Part shown: positions 1-12,066 of the stretch, piece after piece | Layout of the letters: the number at the start of each line of letters is the position of its first letter | How positions within the stretch are numbered: the stretch's first letter is position 1 | Assembly: GCA_034770075.1 (NCBI GenBank) | Contig: CM068377.1 | Span: forward strand, 70,224,358-70,288,357 | Length of the DNA: 64,000 bases | Source of the DNA: Aralia elata | Taxonomy: Eukaryota; Streptophyta; Magnoliopsida; Apiales; Araliaceae | Direction of reading: 5' to 3' | Translations under genes and position numbers: made by a program | Notes under the pieces: model-generated | The model's database searches: none | What the model was told of the DNA's origin: nothing | Seen by the model: the letters and a program-made list of their open reading frames with translations, nothing else

Positions 1-620
1 ATTGAGAAACTAAGTAAATACTAACTACTTCATTATTTTATTTTATTTATTTTGTGTAGTTATTTTATTTTGTATTATTTTATTTTATTTTATTTCGTAT
101 TGAGAAACTAAGTAAATACTACATGTTCTCATTATATTATTTATTTTATTTTATTTGTTTTATGTTATTTTATTTTTATTATTTTATTTAGTATTAAGAA
201 ACTAAGTAAATACTACTTAGTTCATTATATTATTTATTTTATTTTCTTTGTTTTATTTTATTTTAATTATTTTATTTAGTATTGAGAAACTAAGTAAATA
301 CTAACTACTTCATTATTTTATTTTATTTATTATATTATATTTTATTTTGTATTATTTTATTTTATTTGTTTTATTTTATTTTATTTTTATTATTTTATTT
401 AGTTTTAAGAAACTAAGTAAATACTACTTAGTTCATTATATTATTTTTTATTTAATTTAATTTAATTTTGTATTATTTATTTTATTTGTTTTGTTTTGTT
501 TCATTTATTTTATTTTATTTTGTATTATTTTATTTAGTATTGAAAAACTAAGTAAATACTACTTAGTGCGTTATATTATATATTTTATTTTATTTTGTAT
601 TATTTATTTTACTATATTTA
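1..620. repeat. AT-rich degenerate tandem array
   Basis: A block built from (ATTTT)n-type pentamers broken by a recurring core that reads GAGAAACTAAGTAAATACTA with small changes. The core begins near 1, 99, 193, 281, 403 and 539, so the period varies from about 85 to 135 bp because the ATTTT stretches differ in length. This is minisatellite-like non-coding DNA and no reading frame crosses it. The array probably continues to the left of the window. Confidence 0.8.
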
Positions 621-630
621 TTTAATTTTA

Positions 631-670
631 ACAACGACAACGACAACAACAACAACAACAACAACAACAA
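631..670. repeat. (ACA)n microsatellite
   Basis: Trinucleotide run of ACA with two CG-containing interruptions near its left end. A shorter ACA-rich stretch recurs near 742-755. Ordinary simple repeat. Confidence 0.85.
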
Positions 671-1298
671 TATTTGATTAAACATATATATAATGAATCT
701 CAAAATTTGATTAAACAAACTATAATTAAAATTTATTCAACAATGACAACAACAATATTTGATTAAACTATACATATATATAATGAAATCTCAAAATTAA
801 ACTCAAACAATATTTGATAGTCATTACAAAAAAAAAATCACTACCACACTCATTTTGCACAAACACTAAATAAGAACAATTGGTACTAGTGCAATATTGA
901 ACAAAATGAATTAAATCACCATGACACCCATTTTGCACAAACACTTATAAATAAGAACAATTGCAATAAGAATTTCAAACTAAATAAGATTACAACAATT
1001 GCAATGAGAATCTCAAACCAAATCAGATTACCCAAATCAACAAAATGAATCAAATCAAACTGCAATGAGATTATTCAAACCAAATCAAATTACCCAAATC
1101 AATTTTAGCATGAAACCAAAATCTAAAATCAGTTTACCCAAACATATGAAGATTCATATATTATTACATAACTTCAAAACATGTTTTTTTTTATGTATTA
1201 CTATCATTGTATGATTATTAGTATCAAAAAGAAAGGAAATATATACCTAATCAGATAAGGTGGTCGTCAACGGCAGCTTGGGCAGCGGTGACGGCGGC
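671..1298. other. AT-rich non-coding stretch, nothing recognised
   Basis: AT-rich, with loose repetition of phrases such as AAATCAAATTACCCAAATCA between about 1010 and 1140. No convincing gene, terminal inverted repeat or RNA was seen. A CACTA-like string near 823 (CATTACAAAAAAAAA) might be a decayed left terminus of the element ending near 1690, but the match is weak. Confidence 0.4.
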
Positions 1299-1322
1299 GG
1301 GGGGGGGGGGGGGGGGGGGGGG
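1299..1322. repeat. G24 homopolymer
   Basis: A run of 24 G in an AT-rich neighbourhood, preceded by GGC repeats. The antisense reading gives a polyproline stretch that is an artefact of the run. Length in the real genome is uncertain because homopolymers are often miscalled. Confidence 0.9.
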
Positions 1323-1399
1323 AAGGCGCTCCCTCTCTTCCCTCTTCTTTTTCTTTCTTTCCTTCGTCTGCTGGTGTTCGATCGACTGCCAGCTGATTA

Positions 1400-1690
1400 G
1401 ATTAAAAGTGATTAGCGACCGCTTGTGGTCGCTGATTTTTAATGACGTGGATGTGTGAGAGACCGCAGAGCGGTCGCTGATAGTTAGTGGTCGCAACAAA
1501 CCTCCCCGCCAATAATTGCGCCAAATTTTTTGGCGGCAAAATTCAATTAGCGACCGCTTACGGTCGCTGATATTAACAAGCGACTAGATTTAAGTCCGGC
1601 CGCTATTACTTAAATTAGCGATTGAAAAATGCAGTCGCTGAAAGTATTGGTCGTTGTTGAAGGTTTTTCTTGTTCTGTTCTAATACTTTA
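1400..1690. mobile_element. CACTA-type transposon terminal region (remnant)
   Basis: Short inverted motifs built on AGCGACCGC and GCGGTCGCT recur at about 1405-1436, 1462-1477 and 1552-1570, and decayed single copies follow to about 1655. This is the layout of subterminal repeats in plant CACTA (En/Spm) elements. The segment ends near 1690 in GGTTTTTCTTG, close to the TTTTTCTTGTAGTG type of CACTA end. No transposase and no matched left terminus were found, so I regard it as a partial or non-autonomous remnant. Confidence 0.45.
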
Positions 1691-2127
1691 TTTCTCTATG
1701 ACTCTCACGTTGCTCACCATTAATTAGTCTCTGTTCTTATATTCAAGTTTGTGAGTATCACTCCAAATTGAACCACCCTCCTTTTCCTCTAAACAATGTA
1801 ACAAATGGCTTTATTTTAAAGTCTTCCAAGTAGATCAAGTTTTTGCGCAATGGAAGGATGTGAGTAGAGAATATTTACGGCTAATTTTGAGGTAAAATAT
1901 AATTATTTATTATAAATTTAATTTTACTATTTTATTTGAAGTTCAAGTGTAACTGTATAGTTCATCTTTGATTTCTCTTCGTTTTTTTGTGATGATACAT
2001 TTAAATAGAATTTTTGGGATTTTTTTAATATTAGAGTTAAAGACTATTTACTCATGAATATAAATTTTGAATTACACACGCATAACATAATACAATTATT
2101 CTAAATTATGGAGAAAAAAATATTATC
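1691..2127. other. AT-rich stretch, no gene seen
   Basis: AT-rich non-coding DNA with no ORF, repeat family or RNA that I can name. It could include the body of a small Helitron whose 3' end is suggested just downstream, but no 5' TC terminus was identified. Confidence 0.4.
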
Positions 2128-2155
2128 ACGCGCAACGCGTTTACCCGAATACTAG
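2128..2155 (+). mobile_element. Possible Helitron 3' terminus
   Basis: A short hairpin (ACGCG, loop CAA, CGCGT at 2128-2140) is followed 11 nt later by CTAG at 2152-2155. This matches the hairpin-plus-CTRR ending of plant Helitrons. The base after CTAG is A, whereas Helitrons normally insert before T, so the call is tentative. Confidence 0.35.
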
Positions 2156-2608
2156 ACATTAGGGGTAAAAGTACATCATTTATATTAAATAGCCTTAGTC
2201 AAACTTAGCTCAAGCATAACATTAGATTCTTTTTTCTCATTAATACCTGTTATATAAAAACAAAAAAGGTGATAAATTGAAATTAATTTGTAATTAATTA
2301 TGAGTTAACTCGGTCATCACATGTAGTTTTTTACTATATCACACATAATTAGAATCCAACAATATCACACATAATTAAAAACTTTAGTGAGTTGACTCAG
2401 TTAGTTATCATATATAATGTAAGATAAAGATAATCTTTAAGTACTCTATTAAGAATGAATACAAATAAATGTATTCACGCTAATTCATATATTATTAATT
2501 TGCATGCACGCTTTTCATGATTTAATTAGTAATGTCTTTATATGCATGAATGTGATGCTTTATTTTCCTAAAAGCAAATAGAAAGACACATTTTTTGGTT
2601 ATTTATGT

Positions 2609-2616
<8 letters not shown>
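2156..2616. other. AT-rich stretch, no gene seen
   Basis: Short direct repeats around ATCACACATAATTA near 2340-2375 are the only structure noticed. No ORF of substance. Confidence 0.4.

Positions 2617-2663
<47 letters not shown>
2617..2663. repeat. (TA)n microsatellite
   Basis: Uninterrupted TA dinucleotide run directly outside the left end of the large Mutator-like element. Short TA runs also occur at its right end, at 25422-25448 and about 26191-26202. Confidence 0.9.
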
Positions 2664-2665
<2 letters not shown>

Positions 2666-2696
2666 AGATTGATTCATTGCCAATGTTATAAGGATA

Positions 2697-3110
2697 AAAT
2701 TATCCGTACAACAGATCTCAGTTGTCCATCCGTCCATCGAACGGTAAGAATGAAGCCCCGTTTGCAGTTAAATATGGGGGACCCCATAGTTTAGTTTTGA
2801 GGATGGGAAAATTGTCCAAAATACCCGTCTTCGTCCGCAAAATTAAACTGCGAATGATATGTATGCCGATGATATTAACACAATGACGTTTTGCTCATAT
2901 CACCCGTCCACATAACTAAACTGCGAACGAGGAGTATATTCCTAATTAATCTTCATTAACACGACGATGCGACGACATTTTGCTCATATCACCCATCTGT
3001 AGAACTAAATTACGGACGCTGAGTATATTCCTATTTAATCTTCAAATGGTGGCGTTTTATGGTAAATCACCGTCTGCAAAACTAAACTACGGACGGTGAG
3101 TCCTTCTATA
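2697..3110 (+). repeat. MULE left terminal inverted repeat with hairpin motifs
   Basis: Pairs with 25860-26195 in inverted orientation. It contains four copies of a stem-loop motif (about 2832, 2904, 2992 and 3070). The stem arms approach CCGTCCGCAG and CTGCGGACGG and the loop approaches AACTAAA. The copy at 3070-3097 is among the best preserved. Such subterminal motifs are plausible transposase-binding sites, which is inference. Confidence 0.75.
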
Positions 3111-3559
3111 CCAGATACATTATTGTTCTTTCTTCCTCATCTGAGATCTAAATACCCAAAGCGAATTTGAGAGAAAAACAACCAAGCAAAAGGAGATCGG
3201 CAAATCCCTGCTACAAACTTACATCTTTGCTAAATCCAACTCATATAAGTTATAAATTCGTCATATGTATATATTTCTATTCTTCTTTATTGTATACAAA
3301 CTCAATAGTTGTTGTATAGAAAGTTGTTGTATATAAAAACTTGTGGGCTACAAACGTTTCTTTGTATACAACAAAGAAACATCATTGGTCGGTTAGAACT
3401 AAACTTTTTAAGTATAATGTTTGAATTAGGGGTTTTCTTAGTTATTTTTGATATGTAATAATAATAGCATCAATGTCTTCTTGTTATATGCTTATTTTAT
3501 TTGTGTTAGTTACAAAAATAAAATTCAATTCCGGACTAGCCGATAATACACTATTGTGA

Positions 3560-5304
3560 GATCAAGTTAATCACATTTCTACAATTGTATGGAATAATCC
3601 CCATTTTAGCCGTTTCCTAAGAACATATGAGAGTGGATGCTCTTTGGATATTTGGGTTTGTCTGATTCTCAAATATAATTATTACAAGAATGAGGTTTTG
3701 GAGTATTTGCAAACATAAATATATGTAACCAATTAGATGTTTCATTGATAGAAGTATAGGTGGAGCGTTGGCGAAGTGAGATAAATACATTTCACTTCCC
3801 CATGGGTGAAATGACATTAACTTTAGAAGATGTTTATTTCATTTTACGATTATCGGTTATAGGGGAACCTATTACATGTACATTAACAAGAAATTCAAAA
3901 CAACTTTTTGATCAAAGTTAATTTAGAAAATATGTAATGGAGGATGAGAAGGTTTATCACCAAGGGGGTATTATGTTGTCGTAGTTGGGCACTAGATTTT
4001 GCAAACGTCCACTAGATGCAGATATAGAAACGGTGGTGACCTACACCAAAACATGTGTATTGTTTATTATTGGGAAGATATTATTTGCTTCATCAAACTA
4101 TGACGTTATGCATGCTAGATATCTTACACTTCTACAAAATATTGATAAAGTATGTGATTATGCATGGGGAGCTATGTTTTGACTTGTTTGTTTCAGAATT
4201 TACATAAAGCAACCCGCATCGATGCTAAAAGCTTCTCTGGATGTTTAACACTTCTTCAGGTATCTTATTAACTATAGTTTGGTGTTTATTTATATTGATA
4301 TTGACCCTCATACTATATTTGTAATTTTTAACTTGATCAATTATGACACAAGTTTAGGCTTACGAATGCTTGTCTATCGGAATGCCTAATTATATAAGAG
4401 GGGTCAAGCATTGGTTTTCCCATGTAATAGTCTGGGCCTACCAAAGAAATAATAATACCGTGAAAGAAATAAGAAGACTGTACCCCCACCACAACCAAAT
4501 TTTTTATAGAGGCGAATTTGATGGGATGACAGCTGCAATGGTACGGTGGATGCCATATACAAAATTTGATCATTCAGTGGCATAAAAATACCAGGCAACC
4601 TGGTATAGTGGGGCCTCGCGTATTCCCCTCATTTGGATCAACGTTATTGAATTCCAAATGTCAGATCATGTCTTGAGACAATTTGGAGAAAAATAAGATA
4701 TTCCCGAGGCCCCAATAGATATGTTTGAACTCCGTCGAGAGAGGAAATAGATCTGCGTTATAGATTATATTCATGAGCGGAGAGATTATATTCTCACATG
4801 GTATGCATGGCAAAACATTGTACTAGACTTTGTGGTGGCTACAAGACATGAGGTTACTCTGGCTGAATACCTAAAGTGGTATAGATGGATGACTCGTACA
4901 AGAATTAGCCGCCCACAACTTGAACCATATGATACCTATACATCACGTGACTTATTTCATCAGTACGAAGCTGCAAACATTGTAAGTTTCATATTGAGGA
5001 TTTTATTTAAAACTATTACAATATATTATATAATGTTTGCTAATCATATGTACACTTATATTACAAATTGAGTCAGCGCGACCTTTTGTGCGAAATATTA
5101 ATTTTATGAGTACCACATGTGCACAACCTTCGCTATGTGTACGAGGAGTGGTATGTCAGGTCAGTACTCTTCAATGAAGAATACCAAGGCGTCTATGAAA
5201 TTCCGAACGACACAATCCCAAATGTGACGCCAAATCAATTCAGCCTAGAGACTACCTATCAGGGGTTCAACCCATTCAGTCAAAGATCTCCGTACTGGCC
5301 CTAA
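3560..5304 (+). pseudogene. Plant mobile domain (PMD, MAIN/MAIL1-like) gene remnant
   Basis: Scattered frames read as one PMD protein. An early piece near 3770-3870 contains INTFHFPMGEMTLTLEDVY, the typical start of the domain. A second (3985-4182) includes MHARYLTLLQNIDKVCDYAWG. A third (about 4350-4585) includes MPNYIRGVKHWFSHVIVWAY, and a fourth near 4832-4980 contains VTLAEYLKWYRWMTR. The breaks at about 4260-4350 and 4980-5080 look like introns, while in-frame stops such as those near 3760 and 4583 are true decay. PMD proteins occur both as host genes (MAIN, involved in silencing and genome stability) and inside transposons. Its place inside the MULE ends argues for the transposon form. 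A further 5' exon may begin near 3160, since 3110-3560 looks like leader and intron. Confidence 0.65.
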
Positions 5305-5589
5305 CTCCCATTTGTGGCGGAGGATGAACCAACTTTGCACTTGACACCTCCTCCCCCTGCATGTACAAGCATACGTATAGTGCTAACTTGGATAGTGTGA
5401 AAAATATTCAAGATATACACTTGAGTCCTATTATTGAAGAACCTTCACACAGTGAAGTGGGGCTAAGTCAGAGTTGGGTGGAGGGGCAGTTCCATTATAA
5501 CCCATTTTTTGTGCAAATCCCTCGAGGGAGTAACTTTAAAAACGATCCTTTGAAGCCACTTAAGGCATATAAGGTGGAATGACTAAATT

Positions 5590-6430
5590 ATAACTAGTTC
5601 TCAAATAGTGTCGACAAATCACAGTTCCCTCATGTAGGCCCAGATGACGAGTATAGATTAGTTCATAAAGACTTACAGTCACTTCGGCCTCGAATGCTTA
5701 TATGCGATCAAACTATAGATGCCTATTTAAGCTTGCTTAAGATAAGGGAAAAGACTCTCCGAAATTCAGAGAGTTGTGAACGGGCATTATTTTTTTAAGC
5801 CATATTGCTTTAATTAATTACTACCTGGGTGGTATTATAAATATAGGGACATGTCGGCGTCTCAAAGGAGTCAATTTGATATTTCTCATGTTACCCTTTT
5901 TTTGTCAACCAAGGGGAACAACCTCCTTTACCGGATTGTGATTTTGCATTCCTTCCGGTTTATTATGATGAGAATCATTATTTTTTGTTCGTCGTCTTGC
6001 TTAAGGAGTGGCAAGTCCTCCTTATAGATTCACTTTTTGACGATGTAAAAGGTAATAAAATAATAAGCAAATACAGAAACGATATTAAATATGTGGTACG
6101 TTCAAATATCTATATAAACTTTTTCAATTATTTGGAATATTTATTTTATTTATTTTGTTATCTTATATATCTATATGTTTGTTGGTATAACGTGATTTTC
6201 TTACAAATGCCTTAAGAATTTTTGCCAAGGAGAAAAAAATTTTGAATAAGAAGATGATACTTTCAATAAAAGCCAAGCGTCCGAAACAAAAAAATTCTTA
6301 TGATTGCGGCGTGTACATTATGAAGTATGTTGACTACACTGTGTAAGGCATTCCTTTGGCCAATCAAGATTGGTCAGAGGACGATGCAGTTTTGTTTAGA
6401 TATAGGATTGTCCACAAATTACACACTAAT
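5590..6430 (+). pseudogene. Ulp1-type cysteine protease remnant (SUMO-protease-like)
   Basis: One frame near 5930-6060 reads FLPVYYDENHYFLFVVLL and then WQVLLIDSLFDD, which fit the catalytic His and Asp segments of Ulp1/C48 proteases. After an intron-like gap (about 6095-6200) the last exon reads KNSYDCGVYIMKYVDY at about 6290-6345, which holds the catalytic Cys. The exon is cut at 6430 by a solo LTR and resumes at 9905-9965. Stops near 5790 and 6345 make it non-functional. It lies about 0.3 kb after the PMD gene on the same strand and the two may have been one transcription unit. The family removes SUMO or related modifiers; its role in transposons is unknown. Confidence 0.6.
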
Positions 6431-6985
6431 TGTAATGCCCGTGAATTTTGAACGTCCTTATTAATTAAATCTAATTTAATTCAATGAGTTAACGTTGTGT
6501 TCTATTTAAACCAACTTGGGTTAATTGGTGGGAGATGTATAAGATGTGTCTATACTCGTGTTGGCAGGTATGATATAACTATGGTTAAGAGATAACCATA
6601 GGTGAGTCAAGTGTAGGAATTGGTGGGTAATGACTAAAATGCCCAAGAGTGGTTAATAACCAAGGTAATTATGTAAGGGCAATAACCATTGTATATCCAA
6701 GTGGTTAATAACCAATGAAATGATGGCGGGATAATAACCATTGTGTTTAACCAATGTAATGATGGCAAGATAATAACCAATGTCTAATAACCAATGAAGA
6801 ATGGGTAATAACTAATGGATAATTAAGATTTTTCGAAAAGACTATTTTAACCTTGAAAGAGGTTGGGAAAGGACTAAAATACCCTTGAGGAAGTTGCTAG
6901 GAAACTTCCTACTATTGATGAATTGACCAAATTGCCCTTGCCTAGTCATGATTAATGACTATTTTGCCCATGGTCTCTACTTTCC

Positions 6986-6993
6986 TATAAATA
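6986..6993 (+). promoter_or_regulatory. TATA box of solo LTR
   Basis: TATAAATA about 555 bp into the LTR, just before a GC-richer stretch that would hold the transcription start. Position and sequence fit a U3 promoter. Confidence 0.55.
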
Positions 6994-7739
6994 GGACCCC
7001 TCACCAAAGTTAACAAGGGTTGGCTCACTTATTATTCACCAAGTAGAGAGTTTGTGAGCTTGAGAGAGTTTTGAAGAGAGAAGCAAGAGCAAATCTTGAG
7101 GGAGAAAGAAGAAGGTCTTGATTATTTAGGCCATCCCCATTCACAACCTATTTTGGGAAGGAAAAGAAGAAGAAGAAATCAAAAAGGTATAACTCCAAAC
7201 TTTAAGCTATTTTAATGTGTTTGGACATAGATCCTTGAAGTTTTATGTTCTTGATGGCTAGAACCTTATGATAAGGTTAGATCTTGAATATATAATGTTT
7301 TGCTTGTTCATATGTGTGAGTTTATGTTGGAAAAATTTAGAAGAAAGGAAGTAAAGGAGATTTCCGGAAATTTTGTTTGAAAAAGGTTGTTATATGCTTG
7401 TCATTTTGAAATCTATAAAGGGATATTGTGATTTTCTTTCTTGATATGCTAGATCCATAGGTTAGGGACAAAATCCCTTTTGAATCACTCAAATATGTTG
7501 AAAAATGAGCAAACCATGAATTTATTACCAAAGCATGCCAACTGTTGAACAACCTTGCTGACCCCTGACTTTGAGCCTGTTTTCCGAGACCTAAACATAA
7601 CCAAATTTGATGTTTGATAAATGAAAAGTGTAGTTCAGGAAGATACGAATCCAACAAAATCGACGGATCGTAAATCGAAGTTATAGATTTCGTTTTATGA
7701 AGGTTTTGGTGAAAGACCCCAAATCTGGAAATCAAGAAC

Positions 7740-8530
7740 GAAAATTAGAAAAAAAATTAACTATTTGTTATTTAATTATGTTTAAATAATAAATAAAGTT
7801 AAGTAATTGATTAATTATTATTAAATAATGATTAAGGATAATTAAGAATTGTAAATTAATTATTTATGATTTGATTAACTTTAAAATATAAATAAACCTA
7901 ATTAGTTATTATTTATTATTAAATAATAACTAAAGATAATTAGTACTCACTTATTAGTTATTTATTATTTGATTAACATTAAATAATAAATAAACCTAAT
8001 TAGTTATTATTAAATAATAACTAAAGATAATTATTACTCACTAATTAATTATTTATTATTTGATTAACTTTAAATAATAAATAAACCTAATTAGTTATCA
8101 TTTATTAAATAATAACTAAAGATAATTCTTATTCACTAAGTAATTATTTATTACTTGATTAACCTTAAGTAATAAATAAATCTAATTAGTTATTATTTAT
8201 TATTAAATAATAACTAGAGATAATTCATATTTACTAATTAATTATTTATTATTTAATTAATTTTAAATAATAAATAAATCTAATTATCTATTATTTATTA
8301 TTAAATAATAACTAAAGATAATCGTTACGCACTAATTAATTATTTGATTAACTTTAAATAATAAACAAACCTAATTAATTATTATTTAATCTTAAATAAT
8401 AATTAAAGACAATTAAAATTTATAATTTGATTAATAATTAAATAATAAGTGAATATAATTAGTTATTAAGTACTATTAATAATAATAACTAAAGATAATT
8501 AATTAATTACTATTTAATAGTAATTAATTG
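7740..8530. repeat. AT-rich tandem repeat inside solo LTR
   Basis: Units of roughly 100-130 bp repeat the phrases AATTATTTATTATTTGATTA, AATAATAAATAAACCTAATT and AATAATAACTAAAGATAATT five to seven times with variation. Non-coding. A similar though unrelated-looking AT-rich block occupies the middle of the other long gypsy LTR (30180-30930). Confidence 0.75.
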
Positions 8531-10665
8531 AAGATAGAGTCAATAAAATAGAGAGAGCTTAATAACCCATTAATTAAACAATCATAACAAATGGCTTAAG
8601 GGTTTAATAAATAAATATTACTTAAGAAAGAGTAATGTTAATTAATTTAATAATTATAATAAATTGCTTAAAGGTTAATAAGTGATTATCACTTAAGGGA
8701 AACATGGTTAATTAATTAAACCATCAACCTAAGGATCAATTAAGTGTCTTATAGGATTTACGATAGTTTATGTGTGCTATGTGATTTGCTTAATTGTTAA
8801 ATAAATAGCATAAGTAAGCGTATCGATATACAACTACGCAGTACTAATTGATAGCTCAACATTATCAATGTTAGGTTCTTCAAGGCCAATTAATTAAAGC
8901 TAGAATTATTTGTAGCTGAGCAAACAGGCAAGTTCCTAACCCTAAACTTCTTACATTATTGCAAGTTCCCTAACTCAAACTCGAGTTATTATTTTCGAAG
9001 CATGTTAGTGAATAATTATTGTCGATTATTCACATCTATACTATTTATTGAGATTCGCACATTGTGCAATTGAATTCCTATCCTATTATGATTGAACTGT
9101 AAATTTAATTAAAGTTCTTTCAAGTATGAATTGTTTATGAGATCGATCTATGCTATTTGTATCAGCTAGATCCAGCATGTCTAAATTGGTTAAGACAATG
9201 GTATTTTAAAAGCTGTTCTTATTAAATTGTTGTGGTAAGAACTCTTGGCTGAGAAAAGGATAAACTTGTTTAAGGCATGATATCAATGCTGGTTATTAAG
9301 TGTTTATGCATAAATCACGGGGTATAAGAGGCTGATCCCCTCGATTACCAAAACTTTTTAAGAGGTCCAGCTTACATGCTGAGAACCTTGGAAAACGTCC
9401 TTGGTTATTTCAAACCACTCAGTAATTGTCATTCAATTATTCGAATATTCAACTGTTGTTTATTAATTCAATGCTCCTCCACACTCTTATACTGTTGTTG
9501 AACATTGAAAGCGAAATTTCCTTCTATCATGATATATCTCTTTGTGTATATACTTGCTAAGCAAATTAGTTGCTTACCCTTGCTATATCATGATCTTTAT
9601 TTCAGCTAAGGCAGAAACGTCTAGGGGAGACAAAGGAAAAGGGAAGGTGCAAGAGTAGATGCCCGTTAGTGCCTATGTACTAGCTATTTCTGAATGTGGT
9701 TTGATTAAGTGAACCCTTATTTGTATTAAGAGTACGTTTTATGTTAAGGTTAAAGAACCTTGGGACCAGAATTGTAAGACTTTATTTCCATTCGATAAAC
9801 AATGTATGTTTATTATTCCGCATTTAGTTAGATAGTATGTTTGTCGTCGAATTATCGTGAGCACCGAATTCGAGGTTTGGAAACCTGGATTTGGGGGTGT
9901 CACACTAATAAAGGTAGAGAATTTAATTATGTTTACATGAATTCAAATGTTGATGACATATTGTAATTTATAATTTTGTTGACTCAATGTATACATGTTG
10001 TAACAACCATTCTTTGAATACAGGGATGAATTATTTCTGTGTATATATTTGTAATTTTGTTGGCTCTATGTATACATGTTATAACAATCATTTTTTGGAT
10101 ACAGGGATGAATTATTTATGTGTATACATTTGTAATTTTGTTGGCTCAATGTATTATGTTTTGTAAATTTGATGGTTAGGAATGGTTGTGTTTGTTGAAT
10201 ATAGAGAGTAAATTATTTGGCTTTATTGGTTGTGGTTGATGAATATAGGGAGTACAAGTTGTGTTGGTTGAATATAAGGACTTCATTTTTTTGAATGTAG
10301 AGTCCGCAGTTTAATATTGCAAACGTTAAGTTAGGATCCGCAATTTAGTTCTGCAGATGAGAATTCTTCTAGGGAGTTTTAAACATTTTCATTTTATTAA
10401 AGTCCGCATAACTAAACTACGGACGGAAGGATAATTAAAGCGACATTGTATAGACTGTGCGTTTATAATATTTATCGTAGGTAGAACTAAACTGCGAACG
10501 GAGGGAATTCTCGTAATCAGAACGACATTGTATTCGAGTATAATATTTAGCGTCCACAGATCTAAATTCCGGACGGAGGTGAATTTAAAATAAAGTTAAA
10601 ATACAAAGACGAGATTGAATATGTGGTACGGTCACATATCTAAATAAACTTTTTCATTTTTTGGA

Positions 10666-11016
10666 ATGTTTATTTTATTTATTGTGTCATCTTATATATC
10701 TATATGTTTTTTGGTACAATGTGATTTTCTTGCAAATGCCTTAAGAATTTTTGCCAAGGAGAAAAAAATTCCGAATAATAAGATGATACTTTCAATAAAA
10801 GCCAAACGTCTGAAACAAAAGAATTCTTATGATTACGGCGTGTACATTATGAAGTATGTTGACTACACTATGCAAGGCATTCCTTTGGCCACTCAAGATT
10901 GGTCAGATGACGATGCAGTTTTGTTTAAATATAGGATTGCCCACAAATTACACACTAATAAAGCTAGAGAATTTAATTATGTTTACATGAATTCAAATGT
11001 TGATGACATATTGTAA
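10666..11016 (+). pseudogene. Second copy of Ulp1 last exon, catalytic Cys replaced
   Basis: An open frame of 116 codons comprising intron-derived sequence and then the exon (LANALRIFAKEKK to the end). Where the parent reads NSYDCGVYIMK this copy reads NSYDYGVYIMK, so the catalytic Cys codon TGC has become TAC. It lacks the upstream His and Asp segments. It is a duplicated fragment, not a complete gene. Confidence 0.65.
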
Positions 11017-11727
11017 TTTGTAATTTTGTTGACTCAATGTATACATGTTGTAACAACCATTCTTTGAATACAGATAGTATTATTTGTATGTATACATTTG
11101 TAATTTTGTTGGCTCTATGTATACATGTTATAACAATCATTTTTTGAATACAGGGATGAATTATTTCTGTGTATACATTTGTAATTTGTTCGCTTAATGT
11201 ATTATATTTTGTAAATTTGATGGTCAGGAATGGTTGTGTTTGTTGAATAGAGAGAGTAAATTTTTTTGCTTTATTGGTTGTGGTTGATGAATACAGGGAG
11301 TATAAGTTGTGTTGGTTGAATATAGGGACTTCATTTTTTTTTGAATGTAGACTTCGCAATTGAATATTGCAGACGTTAAGTTAGGACCTGCAATTTAGGC
11401 AGATGAGAATTCTTGTAAGGAGTTTTAAACATTTTCATTTTATTAAAGTCTGCAGAACTAAACTACGAACGGAAGAATAATTAAAACGACATTGTATAGA
11501 CTATGCGTTTATAATATTTATCGTTCGTAGAACTAAACTGCGGACAGAGGGAATTCCCATAATCAGAACGACATTTTATTCGAGTAATATTTAGCGTCCA
11601 CAGAACTAAACTGCGGACGGAGGTGAATTTAAAATAAAGTTAAAATACAGAGACGAGATTGAATATGTGGTACGTTCACATATCTAAATAAACTTTTTCA
11701 TTTTTTGGAACGTTTATTTTATTTATT

Positions 11728-12066
11728 GTGTCATCTTATATATCTATATGTTTGTTGGTACAACGTGATTTTCTTGCAAATGCCTTAAGAATTTTTGTCA
11801 AGGAGAAAATATTTCTGAATAAGAAGATGATGCTTTCAATAAAAGTCAAGCGTTTGAAACAAAAGAATTCTTATGATTGCGGCGTGTACATTATGAAGTG
11901 TGTTGACTACACTGTGCAAGGCATTCCTTTGGCCACTCAAGATTGGTCAGAGGACGATGCAGTTTTGTTTAGATATAGGATTGCCCACAAATTACACACT
12001 AATAAAGCTAGAGAATTTAATTATGTTTACATGAATGAAATGTTGATGACATATTGTAATTTGTAA
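11728..12066 (+). pseudogene. Third copy of Ulp1 last exon, catalytic Cys kept
   Basis: Same layout as the copy at 10666, but it retains NSYDCGVYIMKCVDY. The end is changed by a small deletion (MNEMLMTY in place of MNSNVDDIL), so the C-terminus shifts frame. The fragment has no catalytic His or Asp and no start codon of its own that fits the family. Confidence 0.6.

Larger units (their letters stand above)
6431..9904 (+). mobile_element. Solo LTR of a gypsy-type retrotransposon
   Basis: The segment begins TGTAATGCCCG and ends GGGGGTGTCACA, and is flanked by the 5-bp target duplication CTAAT (6426-6430 and 9905-9909). There is no internal coding region, primer site or second LTR, so this is a single 3474-bp LTR left by LTR-LTR recombination. 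A TATA box (TATAAATA) lies at 6986-6993. Its terminus resembles, in inverted orientation, the LTR at 28746 (TGTGACGCCCCCAAATCC). Removing it restores the Ulp1 exon. Confidence 0.8.

Noticed and set aside
1251..1499. 82-aa reading with polyproline on the - strand
   Set aside because: The proline run is the G24 homopolymer read backwards, and the remainder overlaps CACTA-type subterminal repeats. No conserved domain.
7337..7735. 132-aa antisense reading in the solo LTR
   Set aside because: It lies inside LTR sequence on the strand opposite to transcription and resembles no protein I recognise.
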